Shown: piece by piece, positions 1-7,996 of the stretch
How positions within the stretch are numbered: the first letter of the stretch is position 1
How the letters are laid out: every line of letters starts with the position of its first letter
From: Rhizobium sp. 2MFCol3.1
Lineage (GTDB): Bacteria > Pseudomonadota > Alphaproteobacteria > Rhizobiales > Rhizobiaceae
Direction: 5' to 3'
Length of the DNA: 64,000 nucleotides
Assembly: GCF_000377565.1 (NCBI RefSeq)
Contig: NZ_KB898362.1
Location: 62,001-126,000 of the forward strand
Made by a program: the position numbers and the translations under genes
The notes under the pieces: generated by a model
The model's input: the letters and a program-made list of their open reading frames with translations, nothing else
Databases searched by the model: none
What the model was told of the DNA's origin: nothing

Positions 1-2
1 TC

Positions 3-1139
3 ATCGTCTACAACGAGCCGAACTACCCGAAACTGACCGCGCTGTTTGCGCGGCTCGGCGTCGCCACCCATGCCAGCGACATGAGCTTTTCGCTGTCGCT
101 CGACCATGGCAAGCTGGAGTGGAGCGGCAGCGGCCTGTCTTCGATCTTCGCGCAGAAACGCAATCTGGTGCGCCCGTCCTTCCTCTTGATGATCCGCGAG
201 ATCCTGCGCTTCAACAAGACCTGCCTCATCGACCGCGCCGCCGGCCACCTCGCCGCGCGATCGATCGGCGACTATCTCGACTGGCGCGGCTTCTCGCCGG
301 GGTTCACCAACAATTATCTGGTGCCGATGGCAGCTGCGATCTGGTCGACGCCGGCGGCGAAGATGATGCAGTTTCCGGCCGAGCATTTCGTCAACTTCTT
401 CGACAATCACCGCCTGATCTATTCCAGGCAGCACCAGTGGCGCACGGTGACCGGCGGAAGCCGCAACTATCTCGAAAAACTGCTTGAGCCTCTGGGCGAC
501 CGGTTGAAGCTCGGGCTCGGCGTGCGCGCCGTGATCAGGACCGAGACCGGCGTCACCATCGTTGATGACCGCGGCGAGGAGCGCCGCTTCGACAAGGTGA
601 TCCTTGCCGCGCATAGCGATCAGACGCGGCGCATGCTCGTCGATGCGACCGAGCAGGAAAAACGGCTGCTGGCGGCGGTTCCCTATCAGCCGAACAGGGT
701 GGTGCTCCACCGCGATCCGATGCTGATGCCGCAGCGCCGGAAGGTCTGGGCGTCCTGGAACTACCTTCGTTCCAGCTCGGCTAACGGTAACGCCGATGTC
801 GCCGTCACCTACTGGATGAACAAGCTGCAGGCGATCGACGATCGCTTCCCGTTGTTCGTGACGCTCAACCCCGATCGCGAGCCCGACCCGCGCAAGGTCT
901 TCGCGGAGTTCAGCTACGAGCATCCGCAGTTCTCCGCCGACAGCGTTCAGGCGCAGCGCGCGCTTATGGATATACAGGGGCGCAATGGCTGCTACTTCGC
1001 CGGCGCCTGGACGGGCTATGGGTTCCATGAGGACGGGTTGAGTTCTGGCCTTGCAGCCGCCAAGGCGCTCGGCGCGGCGCTGCCGTGGAGCACGCTCAAG
1101 ACTGATAACGTCGAACCGGAGCTGGACGCCGTCGCATGA
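3..1139 (+). CDS. FAD-dependent amine oxidase-like oxidoreductase (5' partial)
   Basis: The frame is open from base 3, so the N-terminus with the FAD-binding Rossmann motif lies outside the window; the first visible residues read IVYNEPNYPKLTALFARLGV. The rest matches the predicted NAD/FAD-binding amine oxidase-like family (COG2907), including the C-terminal segment GCYFAGAWTGYGFHEDGLSSG, which in this fold closes over the flavin. The TGA stop overlaps the ATG of the DUF1365 gene (ATGA), so the two are translationally coupled. In many proteobacteria this family travels with DUF1365, a Cfa homologue, an SDR and RpoE/ChrR, where it is thought to oxidise or desaturate membrane acyl chains. The exact reaction here is inferred from that context. 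Confidence 0.85.
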   Translation: MVYNEPNYPKLTALFARLGVATHASDMSFSLSLDHGKLEWSGSGLSSIFAQKRNLVRPSFLLMIREILRFNKTCLIDRAAGHLAARSIGDYLDWRGFSPGFTNNYLVPMAAAIWSTPAAKMMQFPAEHFVNFFDNHRLIYSRQHQWRTVTGGSRNYLEKLLEPLGDRLKLGLGVRAVIRTETGVTIVDDRGEERRFDKVILAAHSDQTRRMLVDATEQEKRLLAAVPYQPNRVVLHRDPMLMPQRRKVWASWNYLRSSSANGNADVAVTYWMNKLQAIDDRFPLFVTLNPDREPDPRKVFAEFSYEHPQFSADSVQAQRALMDIQGRNGCYFAGAWTGYGFHEDGLSSGLAAAKALGAALPWSTLKTDNVEPELDAVA

Positions 1140-1978
1140 CGCAGCAACGCGAAGGACGAGGCGTGAGCATGCGCGACAACGGGCCGCCGCCCGAAGCCGC
1201 GGCATCGCTCTATGTCGGCGACGTCATGCACCAGCGCATGAAACCCTTCGGCCACCGCTTTCGTTATCGCGTGTTCTCGATGGCAATCGATCTCGACCGG
1301 CTTGATGAGGCGGATCGTTTGTCCGCGCTGTTTTCCGTGAACAAGCGCAATGCCGTGTCGTTCCATGAGAGCGATCATGGCGGCCGGATGGGCGCCAGGG
1401 CGCATGCCGACGAACTGTTGGCGCAGGCGGGCTTGCGTGCCCAGCGCATCGTGCTGGTCTGCTACCCCCGCATCCTCGGCTACGTCTTCAACCCGCTTTC
1501 GGTCTACCATGCCTATGACAAGCATGATCAGCTGATGGCGATGATCTACGAGGTTCGCAACACGTTCGGCGAACGGCACACATACGTCTGCCCTGTCGGC
1601 TCAGGCGAGGTCAGCGACACCGGCGTTCGACAGAGCTGCGACAAGATCTTTCACGTCTCGCCGTTCATCGAGATGGGCATGCGATACAATTTCCGCATGC
1701 TGCCGCCCGGCAAGGAGATCCGCTGGCGGATTTTGGAAACCGACGCCGATGGACCACTGCTTGCGGCGACCTTCTCGGGACGACAGGTAGGGCTCACGAC
1801 GAAGAATCTGGCGTGGCTGACGGCTGCCGTTCCGTTTCTGCCGATCAAGATCGTCGGCGGGATTCATTGGGAGGCGCTGAAGTTGTGGCTGAAAGGCGCG
1901 AAATACATCGCAAAGCCTGCACCACCCGCCCCCGTCAGCGTCGTCGCGCCGCTCGAGACGGCGGAGGCAGCGGAATGA
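1136..1978 (+). CDS. DUF1365 family protein
   Basis: A 280-residue protein of the DUF1365 family (COG3496). Recognisable segments are LYVGDVMHQRMKPFGHRFRY near the N-terminus, the central LGYVFNPLSVYHAYD and EVRNTFGERHTYV, and KIFHVSPFIEMGMRYNF. The start at 1136 overlaps the upstream stop codon; ATG at 1169, behind GGACGAGG, is an alternative giving 269 residues. It lies between a flavin oxidoreductase and a Cfa-like methyltransferase, the usual partners of this family in RpoE/ChrR-type lipid loci. Its biochemical role is not established from sequence; a part in modifying phospholipid acyl chains is inferred. Confidence 0.85.
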   Translation: MTQQREGRGVSMRDNGPPPEAAASLYVGDVMHQRMKPFGHRFRYRVFSMAIDLDRLDEADRLSALFSVNKRNAVSFHESDHGGRMGARAHADELLAQAGLRAQRIVLVCYPRILGYVFNPLSVYHAYDKHDQLMAMIYEVRNTFGERHTYVCPVGSGEVSDTGVRQSCDKIFHVSPFIEMGMRYNFRMLPPGKEIRWRILETDADGPLLAATFSGRQVGLTTKNLAWLTAAVPFLPIKIVGGIHWEALKLWLKGAKYIAKPAPPAPVSVVAPLETAEAAE

Positions 1979-2142
1979 CAAAAGCGCGCTCAGATAGATG
2001 CGTCGATTGCGCGCAACATATGATTGGAAATTTGTTTGGATTTTCGAAATTTTACGATAGCGTTCAAAGCAATCGCCGGGGGGCGGAGATTTTCAGCGCA
2101 TCGTCGTCCTGAACCGGCCAAATCTTGCCGGAGGAGAAAACC

Positions 2143-3402
2143 ATGAGTGATGCTAGCGACTTGACCGATTCTCAACGCAACGCGATCCAGCTGACGCAGC
2201 AGAATATCGGACAGGTTTCGAAGGGACTGCCGCTGCGCGCCAAGCTGGCGCTGAGGGCATTGCTTCGCATGCAGCATGGCTCGCTGACGATCGCGTTTCC
2301 CGATGGTCGCGTGGTGCGGGTGACCGGCAGCACGCTCGGGCAGCACGCCGAGATTCACCTGAAGAACTGGAACATCTGCTACCGGGCGCTTTCCAACGGC
2401 ACGATCGGCGTGGCCGAGAGCTACATGGATGGCGATTGGGACAGCCCCGATATCGCAGCGTTCCTTGAGCTTTTCATCGTCAACGACGAGGCGATCCAGG
2501 ATTATGCCAACGGCAAGCGTGGCCTGCCCCGTCTCGTCGAGCGCATCCGCCACTGGATGAATACGAACACCCGAAAGGGCTCGAAGCGGAACATCTCGGC
2601 GCATTACGATCTCGGCAACGACTTCTACAAGCAGTGGCTCGATCCGACGATGACCTATTCGTCGGCGCTTTACTCCACCGGCGCCAACGACCTGCAGTCG
2701 GCTCAGAACGCCAAGTACCGGGCTCTCGCCGAGGCAACCGGGATCAAGCCTGGAGACCACGTGCTCGAGATCGGCTGCGGATGGGGCGGGTTCGCCGAGT
2801 TTGCCGCCAGCGAGCTGAATTGTCGGGTCACGGGTCTCACGATCAGCCGCGAGCAGTTGGCCTTCGCCGAGGAGCGTATCCGCAAGGCAGGGCTCAGCGA
2901 CAAGGTCGATTTCCGCTTTCAGGACTATCGCGACGAGACAGGCGTCTACGACAAGATCGTTTCGATCGAGATGTTCGAGGCTGTCGGCGAGAAATATTGG
3001 CCCGCCTATTTCTCCAAGCTCGAGCAGTGCCTGAAGCCCGGCGGCAAGGCCGGTCTGCAGATCATAACGATTCGGCCCGAGTCCTTCGAACAGTACAGAA
3101 GCAATCCAGACTTCATCCAGAAGTACGTTTTTCCTGGCGGCATGCTACCGACCCGCGAACATTTGGCCGAACTTGGGCGAAAAGTGAATTTGTCACTGGT
3201 GCGGGACTTCGGTTTTGGGTTAGACTACGCACGTACTCTGGCCGAATGGCGAGAGCGTTTTTGGTCCGTTTGGGAACGAGTTCGCCCACTGGGCTTCGAC
3301 GAGCGCTTCAAGCGGCTCTGGGAGTTCTATTTATTTTATTGTGAAGCAGGTTTCCGCGCCCGAAACATAGACGTCCGCCAGGTCGTCTTTTCGCGGAGCT
3401 GA
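2143..3402 (+). CDS. Cfa-family SAM-dependent fatty-acyl methyltransferase, possibly UfaM-type
   Basis: A 419-residue member of the cyclopropane-fatty-acyl-phospholipid synthase family, which methylates double bonds of membrane phospholipid acyl chains using SAM. The ATG at 2143 follows GGAGGAG. The SAM motif VLEIGCGWGG begins near residue 207 and the family ending FRARNIDVRQVVFSR is intact. By eye alignment with E. coli Cfa, two bicarbonate ligands are changed: Cys139 is Ser174 (in YSSALY) and His266 is Ile308 (in LQIITI), while Glu239 (Glu279) and the Tyr of the DY motif are kept. This pattern, with the neighbouring genes, suggests a non-cyclising methyltransferase. A 164-bp gap upstream may hold its own promoter. 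Confidence 0.9.
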   Translation: MSDASDLTDSQRNAIQLTQQNIGQVSKGLPLRAKLALRALLRMQHGSLTIAFPDGRVVRVTGSTLGQHAEIHLKNWNICYRALSNGTIGVAESYMDGDWDSPDIAAFLELFIVNDEAIQDYANGKRGLPRLVERIRHWMNTNTRKGSKRNISAHYDLGNDFYKQWLDPTMTYSSALYSTGANDLQSAQNAKYRALAEATGIKPGDHVLEIGCGWGGFAEFAASELNCRVTGLTISREQLAFAEERIRKAGLSDKVDFRFQDYRDETGVYDKIVSIEMFEAVGEKYWPAYFSKLEQCLKPGGKAGLQIITIRPESFEQYRSNPDFIQKYVFPGGMLPTREHLAELGRKVNLSLVRDFGFGLDYARTLAEWRERFWSVWERVRPLGFDERFKRLWEFYLFYCEAGFRARNIDVRQVVFSRS

Positions 3403-3509
3403 CGAGAGCGGGTGGCGGGACCAGACAGTCGACCTCCTGTCCCGGTCGCCATCCGCCTCGTCTATATCCTCATCAACCTCCTGATCGCTTGTCGGCAATG
3501 ACGCCTGAG

Positions 3510-4343
3510 CTATTCCGCAGGGCTTGGCGTCACCGGGCGGCGACCATCGGCGCGTGGGCGCTCCTGCCAGCCGGTCGCGCGATTCACCAGCCAGAAGTAC
3601 AGGCTGTAGGGCAACAGGTTGAGAGCCTTCAGCGTGTAGGTGAAGCGCTTCGGGAAGGTGATCTCGAAATTCTTCGACTTCAGGCCCGCATAAATCTCGG
3701 CCGCCGCCTCGTCGACCGGGACCAGAGACGGCATCGGGAATTCGTTCTTGCGGGTGGCGGGCGTGTCGACGAAACCAGGATTGATGAGCTGGATGCGGAT
3801 GCCCATCTTGTCGAGGTCGAATTTCAGGCTCTCGGCCATGTTGATCAGGGCAGCCTTGGTGGCGCCATAGGCAGCGCCCGTGGGCAGGCCACCATAACCT
3901 GTGACCGAGGAGACGATGGCGATCTGCCCCTGCCCCTTGTGCTTCATGTGACGCACGGCAGGCACGAGGCAATTGACTACGCCCTGCAGATTGACGGCGA
4001 AGCTCTGCTCGAAATCCTCGCGGCGCAGTTCTTCCGCATGCACGGGCAAATAGACCCCCGCATTGAAGACAGCGAGCGCCAGCGCGCCATGCTCGTATTC
4101 GATCGATGCGAGCACATGCTCCATGTCTTCGGGATTGGTAACGTCGCCATCCAGCACGATGATGCTGCCCGCAAGACCGTTGGCTTCCGATTGCAGTTCG
4201 GCAAGCTTTTCGTGGTCTCGGGCGGTCACGGCGACCTTGTAGCCTTCGGTTGCCAATTTCAGCGCCAGTGCCCGGCCGATGCCGGAGCTTGCGCCTGAGA
4301 TCCAGGCAATTCCATGTTCGGGGCGGGCTACAAAATCGTTCAT
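3510..4343 (-). CDS. SDR family NAD(P)-dependent oxidoreductase
   Basis: A 277-residue classical short-chain dehydrogenase. The ATG at 4343 follows AAGGAG at good spacing. The cofactor motif SGASSGIG lies near residue 16, FNAG near residue 94, and the catalytic Ser and YGATK lie in the middle third. The C-terminal segment (RFTYTLKALNLLPYSLYFW) is hydrophobic and may contact the membrane. It converges on the Cfa-like gene and lies about 100 bp downstream of the ChrR-like gene on the same strand. SDRs of this kind recur in ChrR-associated lipid loci, so a lipid substrate is inferred but not shown. Confidence 0.85.
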   Translation of the reverse strand: MNDFVARPEHGIAWISGASSGIGRALALKLATEGYKVAVTARDHEKLAELQSEANGLAGSIIVLDGDVTNPEDMEHVLASIEYEHGALALAVFNAGVYLPVHAEELRREDFEQSFAVNLQGVVNCLVPAVRHMKHKGQGQIAIVSSVTGYGGLPTGAAYGATKAALINMAESLKFDLDKMGIRIQLINPGFVDTPATRKNEFPMPSLVPVDEAAAEIYAGLKSKNFEITFPKRFTYTLKALNLLPYSLYFWLVNRATGWQERPRADGRRPVTPSPAE

Positions 4344-4443
4344 GGCGCGACTCCTTAGGTTGTATCGAAGAACGTCGAAACGCGCCCGGAAGTTCCTCTC
4401 AACCTCACGGGATAATGGCTCTATCACGCTATTGTGGCTGCTT

Positions 4444-5088
4444 TCAGCCGATCAGGTCGCCAATCAGCTGGCGGAAGGACCCGGTCAGTTTGATGGGGGC
4501 ATCAAGAACGGAAAATGCAATGCAGGGACGATCTTTTTCGGCCACCGGGCGGTGGTCGATCGTCTCGTCGGCAACGGAGATGTCGCCGGGGCCGAAGCGG
4601 CCGCGATTGTCGTTGAAGGCGCCGTCAAGGATGAGCGTCAGCTCCATGCCCTTGTGGGTATGCGCCGGCATGGCGCGGCCGGGCTTGATCCACATGACGC
4701 TGACTTCGCAGCCGTCGATATCGACCGAATATTCCTTGAAACCGGGGAGCTTGGTCTTCCACGGCACCGTATCGACATCGAAGCCGACGAGGCGGCGCAG
4801 CGCGCGCGGGAAGATGCTTGGTTTGTCAGTCGCGATGAATGGCTTGGGCTCGACCGGCGCGGCGGATGCGAAGATCCGCGCCAATCTAGCATCGCGGTCA
4901 TCGAGACTTGCTTCGGAGGTTTGCTCAAGTTCTTGGCCGGCCAGAAACTCAAGGTCCTGCACCAGCATCCGACGATCCGGCTTCATTTCCAGATGCGATT
5001 CGACAAGAACGCGCGCCGGTTCCGGAAGGGAACCCGCGACATAATACGCCATCAATGCATCGACCGTGTCGATATGCTCGTGAACCAT
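4444..5088 (-). CDS. ChrR-like cupin / degenerate anti-sigma factor
   Basis: A 214-residue homologue of ChrR, the zinc anti-sigma factor of the ECF sigma factor RpoE. The N-terminal part (residues 1-60) has the ChrR helical layout, but where the family shows HxxxCxxC this protein has HLEMKPDR, so both zinc-binding cysteines are missing. The C-terminal cupin keeps its metal pattern: HTHKGMELT followed by a later His in TIDHRPV. ATG at 5088 gives the usual ChrR length and fits a promoter at 5134-5162; upstream in-frame ATGs at 5130 and 5163 would overlap that promoter. No sigma factor is adjacent in the window. It may be a cupin sensor or enzyme rather than a working anti-sigma factor. Confidence 0.8.
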   Translation of the reverse strand: MVHEHIDTVDALMAYYVAGSLPEPARVLVESHLEMKPDRRMLVQDLEFLAGQELEQTSEASLDDRDARLARIFASAAPVEPKPFIATDKPSIFPRALRRLVGFDVDTVPWKTKLPGFKEYSVDIDGCEVSVMWIKPGRAMPAHTHKGMELTLILDGAFNDNRGRFGPGDISVADETIDHRPVAEKDRPCIAFSVLDAPIKLTGSFRQLIGDLIG

Positions 5089-5133
5089 GATGGTTTCGGT
5101 CGTTTCCGCTTTCAGTGATTGCTTTGTCATCGT

Positions 5134-5162
5134 CCATACGATGAATGTCAATCTCCGGATCA
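5134..5162 (-). promoter_or_regulatory. Putative RpoE (ECF) type promoter of the ChrR-like gene
   Basis: Read on the minus strand there is TGATCC (5162-5157), 18 bases, then TATGG (5138-5134) within CGTATGG. This resembles the RpoE/ChrR promoter form TGATCC-N18-TAAGA recalled for Rhodobacter sphaeroides. A second TGATCC at 5179-5174 has no matching -10. The spacing puts the transcript start near 5127, before the chosen start codon at 5088. Seen by eye only. Confidence 0.45.
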
Positions 5163-5318
5163 CATAGCGACCCGGATCAGCACGTCGCGAACCAATCTGG
5201 GACGGGAAGTCTAATTTTACCGTGTTGGTTGGAGGCGAGGAATAGGATTTCTTGCCAACCCAGCCTTGTGAAGGGAAAAGACCGTTCCTAAACTAAGTGT
5301 TTCAAAGAGGCAGATTCC

Positions 5319-6359
5319 ATGACCGTTCATCCTTCCGTCCTAGAAGCCATTGGCAACACTCCCCTGATCAAGCTCAAGGGAGCGTCGGAGGCGACCGGTT
5401 GCACCATTCTCGGCAAGGCGGAATTCCTCAACCCAGGACAGTCGGTCAAGGATCGCGCGGCGCTCTACATCATTCGCGACGCCGAGAAGAAGGGCCTGCT
5501 GCGGCCGGGCGGCGTGATTGTGGAAGGGACCGCCGGTAACACTGGCATCGGCCTGACGCTTGTCGCCAAGGCGCTTGGCTACCGCACCGTGATCGTCATT
5601 CCCGAGACTCAGAGCCAGGAAAAGAAGGACGCGCTGAAGCTGCTTGGCGCCGAACTCGTCGAAGTGCCGGCCGTGCCCTACAAGAACCCGAACAACTACG
5701 TGAAGGTTTCCGGACGGCTCGCCGAGCAGCTTGCCAAGACCGAGCCGAATGGCGCCATCTGGGCCAACCAGTTCGACAACGTCGCCAACCGGCAGGCGCA
5801 TATCGAGACCACGGCGAAGGAAATCTGGGCGGATACTTCAGGCAAGGTCGACGGCTTCATTTGCTCCGTCGGTTCGGGCGGCACGCTCGCCGGCACCGCG
5901 ATGGGCCTCAAGAGCTTCAACAAGGACATCAAGATCGGCATCGCCGACCCGGATGGCGCTGCACTCTACGAATTCTACAAGAACGGCGAGCTGAAGTCCG
6001 CGGGCTCCTCGATCACCGAGGGCATCGGCCAGGGCCGCATCACCGCCAATCTGGAAGGTTTTACGCCTGATTTCGCCTATAGCATCTCGGATGCGGAAGC
6101 CCTGCCCTATGTCTTCGACCTCGTCGAGCATGAGGGGCTTTGCCTCGGCGGCTCGTCGGCGATCAACATCGCGGGCGCGGTTCGGCTTGCCAAGGATCTC
6201 GGCCCCGGCCACACGGTCGTGACCATTCTGTGCGACTACGGCAACCGCTACCAGTCGAAGCTCTTCAATCCCGATTTCCTGACATCGAAGTCGCTGCCGC
6301 TGCCGGCATGGCTGACCTCGCCTGTCGACATCAAGATCCCATACGAACCCGCAGCGTGA
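5319..6359 (+). CDS. cysK: Cysteine synthase A (O-acetylserine sulfhydrylase)
   Basis: A 346-residue PLP enzyme that makes cysteine from O-acetylserine and sulfide. Typical motifs are IGNTPLIKLKG near residue 9, the PLP-lysine region NPGQSVKDRAAL, the substrate loop EGTAGNTGIG, the glycine-rich phosphate site GSGGTLAGTA, and GGSSAINIAGA. It is somewhat longer than classic CysK (about 310-325) because of a C-terminal extension ending PVDIKIPYEPAA. It heads a tight cluster with alaX (6-bp gap), sseA and a GNAT gene, all on the same strand, so an operon around cysteine, sulfane sulfur and tRNA quality control is likely. Confidence 0.92.
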   Translation: MTVHPSVLEAIGNTPLIKLKGASEATGCTILGKAEFLNPGQSVKDRAALYIIRDAEKKGLLRPGGVIVEGTAGNTGIGLTLVAKALGYRTVIVIPETQSQEKKDALKLLGAELVEVPAVPYKNPNNYVKVSGRLAEQLAKTEPNGAIWANQFDNVANRQAHIETTAKEIWADTSGKVDGFICSVGSGGTLAGTAMGLKSFNKDIKIGIADPDGAALYEFYKNGELKSAGSSITEGIGQGRITANLEGFTPDFAYSISDAEALPYVFDLVEHEGLCLGGSSAINIAGAVRLAKDLGPGHTVVTILCDYGNRYQSKLFNPDFLTSKSLPLPAWLTSPVDIKIPYEPAA

Positions 6360-6365
6360 GGCCCA

Positions 6366-7103
6366 ATGCCCGTTAATGCCCTCTATCGTGACGACTTTTA
6401 TCTCTCGACCTGCGAGGCCGTCGTCACCGCCATTCACGAAGACGGGGGCATCGAGCTCGATCAGACGTGCCTTTACGCAACCTCCGGCGGACAGCCGGGC
6501 GATACCGGCTTTCTTGAGCGCGCTGACGGCAGCAAGATCACGCTTGGACAGACCAAGCATGGCGCCGCCAAGGACATCATCATCCATGTTCCGGTCGAGG
6601 GGCAGGCAAGCCCCGAGGTCGGCGAGAAGGTGGTGCTGCATGTCGACTGGGAGCGCCGCCACAAGCTGATGCGCATGCACACGGCCTGCCACCTGCTTTC
6701 CGTCGTCTGCTCCTATCCGATTACCGGAGCGGCCGTCGGCGAGGAGGAGAGCCGGGTCGATTTCGACATGACCGACACGATCGACAAGGATGAGGTGACG
6801 GCCAAGCTGATAGCGCTGGTCGAGCAGGACCATCCGGTTTACCTGCAGTGGATTACCGACGAGGAACTGGCGGCCAATCCCGGGATCGTCAAATCGAAGA
6901 ACGTGCGCCCGCCGATGGGGCTCGGTCGCGTCAGCCTCGTCTGCATCGGCGAGAACTCGGCGATTGACAGCCAGCCCTGCGGCGGCACACATGTTGCGAC
7001 AACACGAGAAGTCGGACAGATTCACATCGCCAAGATCGAGAAGAAGGGCAAGGAAAACCGCCGCTTCCGTATCCGTTTCGGCGCTCCTGGCGACGACGCA
7101 TAA
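6366..7103 (+). CDS. alaX: Alanyl-tRNA editing protein AlaX
   Basis: A 245-residue stand-alone homologue of the AlaRS editing domain, which hydrolyses mischarged Ser-tRNA(Ala) or Gly-tRNA(Ala). The N-terminal glycine-rich beta region is followed by the zinc motif HTACH (HxxxH) near residue 104 and the second pair in QPCGGTH (CxxxH) near residue 205. The size fits the AlaX-M class. It lies 6 bp after cysK and just before sseA. The link between a serine-consuming pathway and a proofreader of serine mischarging may be functional or only co-expression. Confidence 0.92.
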   Translation: MPVNALYRDDFYLSTCEAVVTAIHEDGGIELDQTCLYATSGGQPGDTGFLERADGSKITLGQTKHGAAKDIIIHVPVEGQASPEVGEKVVLHVDWERRHKLMRMHTACHLLSVVCSYPITGAAVGEEESRVDFDMTDTIDKDEVTAKLIALVEQDHPVYLQWITDEELAANPGIVKSKNVRPPMGLGRVSLVCIGENSAIDSQPCGGTHVATTREVGQIHIAKIEKKGKENRRFRIRFGAPGDDA

Positions 7104-7124
7104 GCATTGATTGGAGAGAGCAGC

Positions 7125-7994
7125 ATGAGCGAGACCACGAGCCGCTTCGTCGTTTCGGCCGATTGGGTCGAAAAGCAGCTGGGGACTTCAGGTTTCAAGG
7201 TGGTGGACGCCTCCTGGTATCTGCCGGCCCACAAGCGCGCCGCCAAGGACGAGTATGTGGCGGGCCACCTTCCCGGCGCTGTGTTCTTCGATCAGGACGT
7301 GATCGCCGATCATTCGACCGGCCTGCCGCATTCGCTCCCCTCGCCGGAGTTTTTCGCCGCGGAAGTCGGCAAGCTCGGCATTTCAGAGACGGACACGATC
7401 GTCGTCTATGACGGCATGGGCTTCTTCTCCGCGCCGCGCGTCTGGTGGATGCTGCGAACCATGGGCGCCAAGGATGTCTACGTTCTGGATGGTGGCCTCG
7501 ATGGCTGGAAGGCCGAAGGACGCGCTCTGGAGACAGAGACAGCCAGTCCGGCGCCAGCGATTTTCACGCCGAAGTTCCGGGCCGACAAGGTTATCCCCTT
7601 CGAGACCATGCGCGAGATCGTCGATGATGGTTCGGCGCAGATCGCCGATGCTCGCGGCGCGGGCCGCTTTACCGGCGAGGAAGCAGAGCCGCGCGCCGGC
7701 ATGCGCTCGGGTCACATGCCGGGCGCCCGCAGCCTGCCGGCAACCTCGCTCTCGGCCAACGGCCGATTCAAGGATGTCGCCACGCTGAAGTCGATGATAT
7801 CAGATGCGGGCATCGATCTCTCCAAGCCTGTCGTGACGAGCTGCGGCTCGGGCGTGACCGCCGCCGTGATCATGCTGGCGCTCGAAAGCGTTGGGCATGA
7901 CGACAACGCGCTTTACGACGGCTCCTGGAGCGAGTGGGGCAGCCGTGAGGACACGCCTATCGTTACCGGCCCCGCAGAAGCGATCAAAGCTTGA
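7125..7994 (+). CDS. sseA: 3-mercaptopyruvate sulfurtransferase
   Basis: A 289-residue two-domain rhodanese that transfers sulfur from 3-mercaptopyruvate to thiophilic acceptors. Each half is a rhodanese fold; the first contains VVYDGMGFFSAPRVWWM and the second carries the catalytic cysteine in TSCGSGVTAAV, the CG[S/T]GV signature that separates mercaptopyruvate from thiosulfate sulfurtransferases. ATG at 7125 follows GGAGAG. It is third in the cysK-alaX-sseA-GNAT run, 21 bp after alaX, and would act on cysteine-derived mercaptopyruvate. Confidence 0.92.
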   Translation: MSETTSRFVVSADWVEKQLGTSGFKVVDASWYLPAHKRAAKDEYVAGHLPGAVFFDQDVIADHSTGLPHSLPSPEFFAAEVGKLGISETDTIVVYDGMGFFSAPRVWWMLRTMGAKDVYVLDGGLDGWKAEGRALETETASPAPAIFTPKFRADKVIPFETMREIVDDGSAQIADARGAGRFTGEEAEPRAGMRSGHMPGARSLPATSLSANGRFKDVATLKSMISDAGIDLSKPVVTSCGSGVTAAVIMLALESVGHDDNALYDGSWSEWGSREDTPIVTGPAEAIKA

Positions 7995-7996
7995 CC

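Noticed and set aside
1975..2109. 45-codon frame overlapping the DUF1365 stop (MTKARSDRCVDC...)
   Set aside because: ATGA overlap looked like coupling, but there is no SD and no protein-like core, and the region is more AT-rich like a promoter.
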